DNA of 64,000 bases from contig NW_001798982.1 in NCBI RefSeq assembly GCF_000165425.1, positions 9,369 through 73,368 of the forward strand, read 5' to 3'. This DNA is from Paramecium tetraurelia (taxonomy: Eukaryota > Ciliophora > Oligohymenophorea > Peniculida > Parameciidae). Numbering within the stretch: the first letter of the stretch is position 1; the number at the start of each line of letters is the position of its first letter. Shown here piece by piece: positions 13,854-25,234 of this stretch. Below the pieces are notes generated by a model. It ran no database searches, was not told the DNA's origin, and saw only the letters and a list, made by a program, of their open reading frames with translations. The translations under genes and the position numbers were made by a program.

Positions 13854-15319
13854 TATTTTTATTATTACAATAGGGATAGGAGTTGAAATTTGAATGAATT
13901 TTGATAAAAATATTCAAGTAGTAAATTCTATAGCATATATGTTGAACCCAAATACAACACATTTAAAAAATTGGAGAATAATCATAATTTTTATTTATAA
14001 TTAAGTAATTATGTTATTTTAATGAGAAAATTCTTAAATGAGAAATCTTTCCCTCATCTCATTTTAATTCATTATGTTCAATACCCCCAGTTTTTTTAGA
14101 TCAAATTTATTGAACATTAATAAACATTCAAAAGTTGAACTTAAAAATTGAATTAACAATTATATAAATTGACTAATGTCGAATATGACCTCAAATTGCT
14201 TTTTTTTTTTTTTTGCCAAAAAATCGATGTTTAAAACTAAAACAAAATATGCCCAAAAAAATAAACTTTTACCCCATAATCCACATTAAACTTTTATTAT
14301 TATTAGGTTATTGAGTGGATAAATTGGCTAAATAATGTTAATATAATCTCAACATTTTGTTAAAACCCATTATGTTTAGCCTAACTTGAAACTCTAATCC
14401 AATTGTTTGATAGATCGGTGTCTGTGCATCATTCATTCAAAAGGGTATTTGATAGTACAATCATTGCATTTTCTGGTTAGTATGCTAGACTACATGAGCA
14501 TATCCATCTTTTGCATCTAAAAAGGCGTTATAAAAATTAGTATCATACTAAGTCGAAGTATGAGATGTTAAATTTTAGGATCCTTTGCTGCTAGTGTGTA
14601 AGTTTGCAAAGACCATCATTCACCTAAGTTACTTCAGCTATGCAACCAGCCTAATTTGAACTAAAGACATCGTTAGTATTTCAAAAATTAAACAATCTAC
14701 ATCTTAGTAGAGTATATCTCATAAATATTTTCATTGAAAAATTTCCTCATTATTGTATATTTTGTTACTAATTACTCAATAAAGTTCATCAATACTCCTT
14801 TCTAAAATCTTTCGCCATATCTAATTAAACGAGCTACTTTATAATATATATTTGTATTATTCTCAATCTATAAATCTGTTTTATTTGAACCTAACCATTA
14901 CCCATTAGTGAGATTATTTACTAAATAATACATCAGCTTGATGCATTTTTAAATATTAGATGAAATTTCAGAAAAAATTACAGCATACAAATTTAATTTT
15001 CCAAATTTGAAGGACATAAAGAAATAAATATTTAATTTAAGATGATGCTTAGTTTTCTCATTTAATGTAATTATTATAACTATTAATCATATAAAAACTT
15101 GTTGTATGAACTAAAAACAAACTAACATTCAAGTAGAAACTTTTACTTCTTTGTATTGATTTAATTCATAATTAAAAAAAAGATATTATTTATTTAACTA
15201 TTATAAGAAGCATTTTCTAAAATGAAAAAATTTTCTATATAGAATAATGTTAAGCTCACATCTATTCTTCCTCTTAAATAACAATAATAATCTATAATGA
15301 TTTATACATATAGCTTTCA
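13854..15319. other. AT-rich stretch, possibly with gene remnants
   Basis: Contains a run of 16 or more T near 14200 and much low-complexity AT. On the minus strand at about 14330-14690 short coding-like pieces (e.g. AGCIAEVTQVNDGLCKL, NAFLDAKDGYAHVV) lie in different frames and cannot be joined by plausible introns. They may be decayed coding DNA. No intact gene is supported. Confidence 0.35.
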
Positions 15320-16008
15320 TCAAGATGTAATTGAACAATTAAAGGAACGTATAACTATTGGCTAATTTTTGAAATCTGTAATTTCTTTAATCACCACTAT
15401 TGTTTTAAAAATTTTCTCAAATGTTTTTTAGGTAGCAACATGCTCTGCCACAGTGATCATTTATTAAAAGCCAAGCTTACTACATTCTTGAGCTGATAAA
15501 AAGCAACAGCATAATGCTAATTATTGATGAAAATAATCAGATTTTGTAGCCAAATGGCTCATATATGCCATTTAATTCAGCTTGATTTCTCTGTTATCAG
15601 CATACTTACCCAACAATAAGTCATTCATATTGATAATTTCTTGCATTCTTTCGGTTGGCTTTAGTGCTAGCGTATCCTATTAATTATCATTAAATCCTAA
15701 ATCGTAAGTTAAGCATGCAGACACTAGCACATCTTATTTAAATGCTCCAAAGGAAAGTTTCTCTTAAATTATCGAATCACTAAGGAAATATTTCAGAATT
15801 CTTACAAAAGCTCTTATGTAAAACAACTCTAAATGTCTTGTTCGGTTATTTAAACAATCTTAAATGCAGGATTATAATTAAGAAACTGATAGGACATTAA
15901 AGATTAAATTTATGGCACATCCTAATGTTCAAGCCTACGAAATGTGAAATGCTACTCTTCCTTTCCTTATATAAGTTAAGAGAGATCATTGATATTAGAG
16001 ATATTCAT
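15320..16008 (-). CDS. GNAT-like acyltransferase (tentative)
   Basis: Open over 220 codons once a 29-base intron is removed. The start is the ATG at 16006-16008, giving MNISNINDLSQLIQ. The layout recalls GNAT N-acetyltransferases of the arylalkylamine type: an N-terminal FTFRRLEHQDVPQI block (a first strand followed by DV.QI in helix 1), a middle hydrophobic strand (DVLVSACLTYDLGF), then a helical segment with SKLGFQQMITVAEHVATQ near the C-terminus, where GNAT proteins carry a conserved Gly-Phe and a Thr. The acetyl-CoA loop (R/Q-x-x-G-x-G/A) is not obvious, so the enzyme assignment is weak. It could be a degenerate member. The gene itself is well supported by length and phase. Confidence 0.6.
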
Positions 16009-17002
16009 AATTTAATTCCAAAAATATTAATCATTTGATATCAATAAACTAAATAAAAAAAATCAAGTCCTGATTTGTTAAAAAGCTTCATGTTTAATAC
16101 TTAATAATTTGAGAATATATAATATGTATTTTGTCAAAATTAATTAGAATAGTATGTTGTTAATAGGGTCAAAAATATAGTTTCTTTAGGTAAATTTTAG
16201 TTTATTTGTTTCTGCCTGTTCTTTTTTTTTGCCGAAATTTTGATGAGACCAAAACTAATACATAAATGTATAAGCAATTTCTCTCAAATTTTTTAAATTT
16301 TAAAAGAGGCCATTTTATTGAATGTTCTATTGTTGTACATATTACCATAAGAATTATCTTATAAGAAAACACTAGAGCTTCTCTATATTGATCTTAATTT
16401 TGAATTTGATATTGTCACAATCATTTACACACTTCAAATTAATGATATTGAACTACAAAGAATTTTTATAAAAAAAAACTAAAAAATCTAAACAAAATAA
16501 AGGTTGTCTTGAAGGACACGACTAATTATTCCAATTATAATTTAAGAATAGGCTAACATTCTATCTTGAAATACTCTCTCAGCAGATTGAGAACTTATTA
16601 TATTTGATATTAAATTAAATATCTAAACCCGACTAATAGATAATGAAGAAAAAATACTAAAAATCTTAATCGTATTTTAAGAATATATAACTGATTATTA
16701 AGCATGAATTTTATATTTATCATATTTTAATTCGTTTCCCAATAAGGGGTCTTCATTTAGATATTAAGTATTATTTAAGAAATATTTACTAAATAAAGAA
16801 AAAATCAAGAACACTAATTTGAAATAGCTAATTAATAATTAGAAAATAATCTTAATTTTTTATAGGGTAAAAAATAGATTTATTCTCAAAATTTAGGTAG
16901 AATTCCTGAGATTTCAATAAAATATTAATGAGAGTATATTAATACAAAGGATATGAAATATAATAATATTACTTTGAATACTAAAATATAAACATTTGTT
17001 AT
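16009..17002. other. AT-rich intergenic stretch
   Basis: About 1 kb of AT-rich DNA with homopolymer runs and TGA in all frames. No gene, RNA or repeat recognised. Confidence 0.5.
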
Positions 17003-18016
17003 TCAATTATATATATTTTCCCTTCTTGCTTATTATTTAGTCAAACAAAATTTTACTCTTTTAGCAGAGGAGTATAAGTTTTATTGTAATTTTTTAGGAG
17101 TTGAATCTATTAGATTTAAACTAGAAAAGCATGGTCTGCCTTAAATTTTAATTTAGTTAATAATATCTAATACTGAATTCTGATATTAGGGATTCTTTAA
17201 TATACTTTTGGGAGTGGAAACAGAACTCAAAGATCTTCCTCTGAAACCCTCTTTATCAATTTAAAGTAAAGACAATTGTGAGGATCTTTGTGAATGAACT
17301 TGTTGTTGCTGAGTTTTTATTTTTACACTTTAATGATTATGTTTTAATTTAATAGTTGATTTTTAACATTATTGTTATTCAAACTTATTATCCTAATATT
17401 TAATAGAACCTGAAGAGGCAATTTGAACAGTATAATTAAAAGACAAATCTAAATTGGAGTCATGATCTTGAGATCTTTATGAAGGCTTGGAATGATTTTT
17501 TGCTGATAGCCTATTGATTGGAGAAGGACAAAGCCCATTTCTTAGCTTTCTGATATCGAAAGCATTGTGACTCTGAGTTTTCAAATCTATTCTTAGATCT
17601 AAAGTTGCATCCTATTTAGTGCTATCTTTCATTTCCCTTATAAAATTGATTTTTGGAACTGTATCCATTAATGTCATTTGATCAGCACATGATAATTATA
17701 TAGCCTGCTACCTTTGTTTAAGAGTTGCTTATAACTAATTTGAATCGTTTTAAGTGTATTTCTCATTATTGAGAAATTACTATCCTTTTTTAGCTAATTT
17801 CTGATGTCTCCTAATATCTGTTTTGAAATTGCATTTATTGAGTGTTAATTAGTTCATTTTCTAGTTCAAGTCTTGCACATCACACTCATTTAATTAGTGG
17901 TCCTATAATCTCATTTTGATATCGTCCTTAAAATGTGCTTTTAGACTACAGAACGAAACGGGATGCTCAACCTCGTCATCAAAGATATCAGAATCATGAT
18001 TATATGGCTCTATCAT
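17003..18016 (-). CDS. Candidate protein phosphatase 1-binding protein (SILK + RVxF)
   Basis: A single intronless frame of exactly 338 codons including TGA. The N-terminal third is acidic, then Gln-rich and probably coiled (LQATLKQRQQAIQ). The rest is Ser/Gln-rich and likely disordered. Near the C-terminus two short linear motifs stand out: STPKSILKNPQ, matching the SILK docking motif, and about 55 residues later AKRVKFCLTK, matching RVxF. In known PP1 regulators (inhibitor-2, for example) SILK lies N-terminal to RVxF, as here. This makes PP1 docking a good inference but not proof, since RVxF is short and common. The next gene downstream encodes an Aurora-like kinase on the same strand. Aurora kinases and PP1 oppose each other in other eukaryotes, but nothing in the sequence links the two genes functionally. 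Confidence 0.7.
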
Positions 18017-18290
18017 TATTATAATTATTAATATCATTTTAATTACTATTATAGTAGCCAATTGATATTGAAGACAAGTTTATTATGTATCATTTGATTT
18101 TGAGAAATGCGTTATTCCCCAATCCTTCTAAATAAATTCATAAGAACATATTATTAAAGATGAACCAATTTAAAATAACAATCATTCATTTATGTATAAA
18201 TAATATTTGAAGTATTTATTATTATAATTCTGAATATTTTAATCATACAAATGATATTTACAAAATTATTCATATAATTCTATTAAAACA

Positions 18291-19460
18291 TCAACCAAAC
18301 TTAGGTTATGGAACAGATATGATGTTGTCGTCATCCTTAAATGTAAAAATATGCTCAATATTGACCTTACTTTGGAAAGGAGAACAATTGTTGGATGAGC
18401 TGATTTGAGTGTTGGTACTCTATGTTAGTGAACTCTTCTAACTATCAGCCATACACTTCTTAACTGATCCACTTCAATAACTTAAGGAATATTACTTAAC
18501 ATCGATAATTTTAATTGCAAGGTTTTTGGATAATGTCTTATTTTTCAACTGCTGATTCTCATATTTATTGAAAATATTGTAAAGTTTCATTTGCTTTTTA
18601 ACCCATTTACTCATGAAGAGTTATTATATAGTTGGTCTGTGTTGGGGATCTTTTGTTAATAAGGCTAAAATTAAAATTTACAAGTCTTCATCAATTCCTT
18701 TCTATACATTAACTTCGTTTGTTGTAATCTATGAGATCAATTCTGATTGCGATTATGCTCTAAATGGGTAGTGGGTATGAACTAAAATCTATCCATTATG
18801 GTTTGGAGAACTTACATATATCAAAACGCCTAAAGACCAAGAATCTACTTTAAAATCATGATTTTGTTTGAGTACGACTTCAGGAGGCATATACTCGGTT
18901 GTGCCACATATCACTGGCTAAATTTTGTCTAGATGAGTGGCCCATCCAAAGTCTCCCAACTTGTAAGTTCCTTCCTCATTTATGAAGATATTTTCCAGCT
19001 AAAATGGAGAGATAACTTAACATAATAATACCTTCAAATCTCTATGTACGATATTATTAGAGTGTAAAACATCAAGAGCACTTAGTAGAGAATGTGTAAT
19101 GTTGAAAATTTCTTTCTCTTAATAAGGAATTTTTGGTTGTTTCAAGGTTCCTCTAGAACATAATTCAGAAATGATATAAATGTAATGATTATCTTCAAAG
19201 GAGTCAATTACCTTGACAATATTTCTATGGGCTATGGTTGACTGAATATGAATTTCCTGTCGAACCATCTTTTCAGCATTATATTTTTAGAGCAGAGCCT
19301 TTGAAATCTAGAAATATCATTTATAGCTCACTATTTTGCAAGCAAAATCTTTATTCATTGCTAGATCTGTCACTTAATAAACAGTACCAAATGAACCACT
19401 ACCCAGTTGATTTTTAATTATGTATTGGGTACCATCATTTCCTATTAAAATACTATTCAT
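18291..19460 (-). CDS. Aurora-like serine/threonine protein kinase
   Basis: Phosphorylates Ser/Thr. Starts [20 protein letters not shown]; the glycine loop [11 protein letters not shown] follows, then the VAIK-type lysine in DFACKIVS. The catalytic loop reads HRDLKLEN once a 33-base intron inside it is removed. The activation segment begins GDFGWATHL and ends [17 protein letters not shown] plus CGTxEYxPPE is typical of Aurora kinases and their close relatives, although Aurora usually has TLDYLPPE. The kinase domain fills the first 280 residues. A Ser/Gln/Asn-rich tail of about 100 residues ends at TGA 18291-18293. After the intron the frame is exactly 379 codons. The upstream same-strand hypothetical gene starts at 20222. 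A PLK4- or ULK-like identity is less likely. Confidence 0.88.
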
Positions 19461-19531
19461 TAAATAATTTATATCTAATTAAAATTATAAGTTTCCTTTT
19501 TCAATAGAGAATATAAAGTAAAATTAAATAA

Positions 19532-20222
19532 TCATCTCTTCCTTTTGTATACCACTCCTTGGAACTCATATGGTCTCTTATCTAAGGATATAGGTTTTTT
19601 GGTCCCAAAAAAAGGTGTCACAAAAGAGTCTCCAAATTTAACTACATGGGATCCACTGATCTTTCCTTCATTTTTTTCAAATTCTTACGATAATAATTTT
19701 AAATTACATAGTTGATGCTTTTTCAAAGTAGGCAATTTGGTTCGACGTCCTTAATAATTTTCTTTATTGATAAAACAATTTTTTGGTGGTTCAGAATGTT
19801 ATTGCTGTTAAATTTGAAAATTCCCAATAGGAATTTATTCTGATTCCAGAGGATCCATTTAGCATGACTAATATAAGTCTAATTAGCTTTATATTTTCTT
19901 GAAAACTAATTAATTAAATTTTATATACAGTTGATATAATTCGACTTCTCCTTTTTTAATAGTTCCTTGGTTCCGTACTCTATCTTCTATAATCTGCTTC
20001 CAAACTTTCAAAGGCTGTTGAATCTGTTTGTATTGAATTATATTAGATTGATCGTTTTGGTTTGATATAATTATTGTCATTGATTGCAACTTTATTCTGA
20101 CATTAGGATTGAGTCTGTCGAATTCCTCGAGATTTTGAGACGGCTTGAAATTGTCGGTAGATGCGATATTCTATAGTGGATTTCAAGTGAGATTCCTAAA
20201 CTCCCTTTTGGAAATTAATCAT
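19532..20222 (-). CDS. Small basic hypothetical protein
   Basis: Not recognised. The N-terminal exon begins MINFQKGVQESHLK and is Arg/Ser/Gln-rich. The C-terminal exon ends with KFGDSFVTPFFGTKKP and a basic YKRKR tail before TGA at 19532-19534. The two ends are in different frames. A GTATATAAAA...TTAG intron around 19905-19935 joins them, but its exact 3' end is uncertain: 31 bases restores phase, and the 23-base version needs a second intron. About 219 residues. No catalytic or membrane motif seen. Its size and charge fit a cytoskeletal or nucleic-acid-associated protein, but this is a guess. Confidence 0.6.
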
Positions 20223-20326
20223 AATAATAATAATATATAGCTTTTGAATAATTGCATTTCGGTTTCATTATAAATATTTGGACAACTAAGAGGGAAATAA
20301 AAAATCCGAAATGTGCAGATGATTGC

Positions 20327-21101
20327 TCAATATATATCATGATCCATATTATTATTATTAATTGAAACATTTTGTTAAGCTTGAATTAATAATATTGTGA
20401 GATTATTGTTAATTAATTTTTATTGTTTGCATTCTTCTGTAAGATCTTTAATATAATTTTAATGTTATTTTTCTTTGTTTTCTGCATCCACTCTCACTTT
20501 CTCTAACCGCTTGTTTTGTTTAAGGAAGGCTTGCTTCAGCAATTTATTTTCATCAAGTAACTTTTAAGTCTAAAAATACGAATTTGTGAATACATTTTAT
20601 TAAAACTTTTCTCCCAATTTCTATTCAAAGGCTTCAAAGCAGAGTTGAATATTTTATTAAGCAGTCTAGATGTTTTACGACTGTTGAAGTCTCTTCAATA
20701 ATTCTTCTTTTAAACAAATTTTATAGTTGTCAAACTACATTTAATAATTTAAATTATACATCTGCATTATCAATGTCAATCTTTTGAGGGGTCGCCATTT
20801 TTTGTCCTAGAATCTCAAATACCATCTCAATGTTATTGTCGAAATCTTCCAACAACCTAGTAATCTCAGACTATTAAATTTAAGGGTATTTCTCCTGAAT
20901 TATTGCCAAATTTTATCTACAATTTTAATAAAAATTATATACTATGTTAATCTCCTTCGCGCTTAACTCAAAGTCTCTATATTTCGATCTTGATTTATTC
21001 GCCTCCTTAAAGCGAAAGTCGGATTCAATGACTTATTTTAATTTTAAACATATTACTTCATTTGGCTCATCTTCGAAATATTTTCTTTTACCAACTAACA
21101 T
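20327..21101 (-). CDS. Coiled-coil protein with CUE/UBA-like segment
   Basis: Exactly 250 codons after removing a 25-base intron (GTATAATTTA...TGTAG). Starts MLVGKRKYFEDEPNEV. Around residues 70-110, IIQEKYPQIQQSEITRLLED followed by NNIEMVFEILGQ resembles a CUE domain, with a proline after a short helix, an acidic middle helix and a hydrophobic last helix ending in IL. CUE domains bind ubiquitin. The rest is a long coiled coil, with KLLDENKLLKQAFLKQNK and then ENKEKQHQNYIKDLTEE. The tail is Asn-rich and ends MDHDIY. The assignment of the CUE-like part rests on pattern alone. Gene structure is well supported; partners are unknown. Confidence 0.75.
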
Positions 21102-21187
21102 TTAATTATAATATTAATATTAATAATTTAATTTAAATATTTTATTTGCCTCACTAAAATACAGATCCAAAAATTTAAATATTTATT

Positions 21188-23273
21188 ATGTCATTTCAAA
21201 AGCAGAATTCTAATCTATTTATCTCATCAGATTATGATGGAACTAATCAATTAGACGACTACACTCTCTTTAACAAAGTCTGTTACAAGTCTTCCCAGGC
21301 ACAAATACCAACTGAAATCTAAATCCAAATCATAAATGCAAACTTACGTTAATCCTAAGAAGAATGCTTGCAATCTACCAGAGATAGTATTGAATTAGAA
21401 CTATCATTCATGTAGTAATCAGTTAATTGCATCACATCATCAAGATACTCAAGACTTTAAAGTGGCAATCCGAAGACCAACTTAAGATTTTCTATAATTC
21501 CAATAGATAATTTTTGATTCTCCTGAAAGGATTATAGATTGTGGATGAACTATTGTCTAATTGCAAAGAATCGCCAACAAAGATACTTTTAGAATTAAAA
21601 TAAAGTAACATTCCCTTCCATTTAGATTATGTGCAAGAGAGATCGATTAAGGCAATCAAAGCAGATGATGTCAATATAAGGATGTTGCAGATGCCCTACC
21701 ATTATCTATAGACATCATTCTTGCCTAATATGCAACAACAGTTGAAATCGTATGAATAGAATATGAGTGCTTCCTAAACTTTGACTTAAGAAATCAAGAT
21801 CGTTGGAACTCATATTCTAATGATCAACTTAATTATGCCTTCTGCAATTGATACAGATTAAAATGACATCATGTCATTAAATAGTACTCATCCAGTTTGG
21901 AAGAAATTAGATTGCATCACAACAAGAAAAGTATAATTTCTAAATATTAGCAAGTCTTTAGGGGACTCTGAATAAATCAAACAATCTTTTTAATCATTTG
22001 TGTAATCAGTTATGGTTGGTCATGCCTTGGTAAACGATTGCAAGAACAAATCAAGTAGATGGAGTAAAATATTTTCAGTAAGTTTGAATTCTCTGTATTA
22101 TTTCTTATCAAGCTCAGCTGCAGAAAAAGGAATGAAAGATCATATGAGTTAGTTAAGAGCTGATACTGCACACTAAGCTATGAATTTCATCGAGTTGCCA
22201 GGAGTCAAACATTTAATTAATTTGGGATTACCCAAAATTGCTACAAACTTAAAATTTTATATATTGCCAGTTGTGTTACCACTCACAATTCAAGAAGCCA
22301 ACAAATAAATTAAATTGGGAATTTATGATCAAATCTCTACTCATTCAATTCAATATGTAAATCAAGAAATCCACAGAGATGATAAATTCTTATTTGTTAA
22401 AAATCAATCTAGAATTAGAATCAGATTATTGTACAACCAACGTGTGGTGGAATAGGATAATATTTTTAGTTTCCTAAAATCATTCTTCGTCAAACAAAAA
22501 CACAACATCTTTGAAGATAAGATTATCATTCATATTCATGGGGGAGGTTTTATCTCATAATCATCATCAAGTCATCAATGCTACACCAGAGAATGGGCCA
22601 TTAACTTAAATGTTCCCATCTTTTCTATTGATTATAGTTTGGCTCCTTAATATCCTTACCCAATACCTTTGGATGATTGTTGGCAAGCGTATAATTGGAT
22701 ATTAAAATATTCTGAAACCATTTTTGGCATAATTCCCAATAAGATCATTGTTACTGGTGATAGTGCTGGAGGTAATTTAGCTACTGCTTTGGTTGGATTA
22801 ACGATAAAATATAAATTGTAAGTTCCAAATGGATTGATTTTGAATTATCCTGCTGTTGATATTCGATTTTAGTACACACCTAGTTACTTGAATTCCATTA
22901 ATGATAAAATTCTTAGTCATACTATTTTAGGAATTTGTATTGAATCTTATTCAGCTCATCCAGATTCCTAACTTGGACTTGATTCATTTATGAGTCCTCT
23001 ATTGTTGTCCTATGATATTCTGAAACATTTCCCACCCACAAGACTATTTTGTGGAAATAAAGATCCCTTGTATGATCAAGTTTTTAGACTAGCCTAAAGA
23101 TTATAGTAATATTTTTCGACTATTATTTTAGAGTTGTAGACAGGGATGTAAAAATAACTGTATATGAAAATTTGTCCCATGGTTATCTAAATTTTAATAC
23201 CATTAAAGGAATGTCAGAAATTAAATAATGTATATTAGATAGTTAAGATGCCTTTTCTGAATTATTAAATTGA
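21188..23273 (+). CDS. Hormone-sensitive-lipase family esterase/lipase
   Basis: An alpha/beta-hydrolase expected to cleave acyl esters such as diacylglycerol or short-chain esters. Signature HSL features are present: oxyanion-hole motif HGGGF at about 22537, nucleophile elbow GDSAGG at 22756-22773, Asp in KDPLYDQ and His in LSHGYLNF close to the end. The wording around them (FSIDYSLAPQYPYPIPLDD) is characteristic of the HSL/BCHE-type family. The long N-terminal half (300 or more residues) corresponds to the HSL N-terminal domain rather than to the short bacterial enzymes. The start is the first ATG at 21188. At least two short introns are needed, around 21420 and 21930, plus one or more near the 3' end; I did not fix all of them. 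The gene diverges from the gene at 20327-21101 and converges on the methyltransferase gene, with 17 bases between stops. Confidence 0.9.
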
Positions 23274-23290
23274 ATTCAATGTATTAAAAA

Positions 23291-24068
23291 TCATTCAATA
23301 TTTTTACTCTCATTCTCAATCTTATCTTATGGAATATTATTCTATTATTCAACTTATTATTATTATTATTATTATTATTCTATTTTTTATTTCTTTTTTT
23401 CTCTACCCAATTCAATCATCTCTTATTTCTTTCTTTCTTTTTCCTCTTTTTATTTTTCTGGATCCAAGAATTTCTCTCCTTCTACTTGTTATTCTGTGAA
23501 CCCTGCCCATTCTAAATTTTTATATAATGAAATATTACATGCAAAATGATGAAATATTATTCCTGATGCTACACCGACATTTAAACTTGCAGTCTTTTGA
23601 GTGTATTAAGGAATATAAACAAAATGATCACATAAAGCTTTATGTTCTGGAATCAATCCCGTACCCTATAATTAAGCTTTTTAAAATATAAACTTCATTT
23701 CCGAGAAAAAAGACTGTGTTACCCTTAAAAGGATTTGTGATAATATTTTAAGAACCTTCACCAATTTCAACACCACAAACAAAAATATTGTTTAGTACAA
23801 AATACTCCTTTGCTTCTTTTAAATTATTAAAAAGGTGAAAATTCATTTAGTCATAAGTCCCATGATTACCAAAAAAGGAAAATCCTTCAGCAATTTAAAA
23901 TTTCTTTTTCGTTTAGCCTTGTTTTCCAATCATAAAGACTTTTGTTAAATTGAAGGCTGCAGCATTTCTAATAAAATAAAAAGGGAAGTAGTACCTGATG
24001 ATAGTGCCTATATTTTTAGGCTTAGCTATATTGTGGAGAAGCAGATAACCTTCAAACTGCTATTGCAT
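23291..24068 (-). CDS. SpoU/TrmH-family RNA 2'-O-methyltransferase
   Basis: Methylates ribose 2'-OH in tRNA or rRNA using S-adenosylmethionine, with the knotted SPOUT fold. All three family motifs are visible. Motif 1 is NIAKPKNIGTIIR followed by NAAAF, interrupted by a 27-base intron. Motif 2 is FFLGNEGTGL, restored by removing a 28-base intron. Motif 3 is SLNVGVASGI. After both introns are removed the frame is exactly 241 codons. The C-terminus is a Lys/Glu/Gln-rich extension with eight consecutive TAA-coded glutamines. No N-terminal targeting peptide is obvious. The upstream gene on the same strand, an acyl carrier protein, ends 36 bases before this start. The RNA target cannot be told from sequence. 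Confidence 0.9.
23354..23379 (-). repeat. (TAA)8 microsatellite inside a coding region
   Basis: Eight TTA units on the plus strand read as eight TAA codons on the minus strand. In this code they give a polyglutamine tract in the C-terminal extension of the RNA methyltransferase. Confidence 0.9.
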
Positions 24069-24104
24069 AATTTTATATTTATTTTATTTAATAATATATA
24101 TTAT

Positions 24105-24576
24105 TCAAAATGCTGAATCATCTTTTAGGATCAGCTTCTTAATGTCTTGCAATGATTTCAAATTATCAAATACTCGATCCTCAAAGATTGCTGTGAATTC
24201 ATGCTCTATTGAGGTGATCAAAGCTATTCTTTCAAGACTGTCCAAACCTATATCCTTAATTAAATCTCCTTCCCAATTGACAGATTTGACATCTATTTTC
24301 TCGAAGGATTTCAAGACTTTCAAGAATCTGACATCGACCTAGAGAATGTAGGAATAGGATGTGTTACTTCATTTTCTTCCATGTAGAGTGCTGCCTCTTC
24401 ACTTGGAGATGGTAATGGATTGACAGATGACTTAATGCCCTCGGTGCTTGACCTGTTAAACTTCTTAAAGTGATCTTGAGTGTCAAAGCTTGTCTATAGG
24501 TGGGATATGAATACATGTGATTGATGCAGAATTGTGGTCTAATAAATAGGGACCTTGATAATAATTTTCTAATCAT
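24105..24576 (-). CDS. Mitochondrial acyl carrier protein
   Basis: Carries acyl chains on a phosphopantetheine arm in mitochondrial fatty-acid synthesis; in many eukaryotes it also acts as a complex I subunit. The ACP core is clear: VLKSFEKIDVKSVNWEGDL, then DIGLDSLERIALI, where Ser of DSL is the attachment site, then an acidic last helix. The N-terminus MIRKLLSRSLFIRPQF is a good mitochondrial presequence, rich in Arg and Ser without acids. Two introns (about 26 bases near 24490 and 29 bases near 24335) give exactly 139 codons. A second ACP gene lies at 32933-33416. This one has ERIAL after DSL where typical ACPs have DTVE or DSIE, so the two may have different jobs. Confidence 0.9.
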
Positions 24577-24616
24577 TATAATAATTATATTTTTATTGAT
24601 ATTGCAATATTATTTT

Positions 24617-25193
24617 TCAGAAATGAGCAGCATTACTACTATCGCTTGTAAGTTCTGCTCTTAATTATTTTAATCTTGCTTCCTTCTTGGCCAGGGCAAA
24701 ATCAAAGACTGAAAAATTATACTTTTCAGCTAATTCCAACAACACTTGATTTTTTTGTACAAAAAGTGGTTCGAACAATACTTTGGACAGGTTGTAAGAA
24801 AATGCGGCTGAGACCAAACCTAAGAGTATAAAAGACAGTATTACCAACTCCTAAGATGAACATACCATTTAAGATGGGTCGGCTGGTAATTTTGGAAGTG
24901 ATCATTTGTTGTTCTCTTAATGTTGCTAACGCCAAGAAAATACCCCCAAAAGAAAATATGCCTGATCTCATGTCAACATCTATTGTTTATTCTTTGATGA
25001 ATTTCTTGTGATCCTCCTATGAAATTTTTTCAGGTGTTTGACTAGCGACAAAATAAAATATTAATCTTCTTCTGTCTTGTGGTCCAGCTAGAAATAATAG
25101 GATAAAAGTACCAAGCATGATGTTATCGTGATTGATATAATAGCCATTTGTAGTTTTATGAAGTTATGGTGATACAAGCCAGCTCAAACTCAT
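24617..25193 (-). CDS. Small membrane protein, function unknown
   Basis: Exactly 184 codons after a 25-base intron (GTAATACTGT...CTTAG). Starts MSLSWLVSPQLHKTTNGYY. Hydrophobic segments are visible at about residues 29-41 (MLGTFILLFLAG), 78-90 (SGIFSFGGIFLAL) and 112-128 (GMFILGVGLVSAAFSY). Between them is a charged loop (PEKISQEDHKKFIKEQ). The C-terminal 50 residues are helical and charged. It is not a family I recognise. The next genes on the same strand are a mitochondrial acyl carrier protein and an RNA methyltransferase. A mitochondrial inner-membrane location is conceivable but unproven. Confidence 0.75.
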
Positions 25194-25234
25194 TTTTGGA
25201 TATTTAATTAATTAATTATATATAGTTGTAAATA

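Noticed and set aside
17861..17885. Apparent 25-base intron in the PP1-motif gene
   Set aside because: It only seemed necessary because of a base miscounted near 17820. Start and stop coordinates are in the same frame, and the gene reads through without an intron.
24142..24342. 66-codon plus-strand frame
   Set aside because: Opposite the acyl carrier protein core, which is unambiguous.
24740..24790. GGTTCGAA, resembling a tRNA T-arm
   Set aside because: It lies inside the membrane-protein gene with no matching acceptor, D or anticodon arms.
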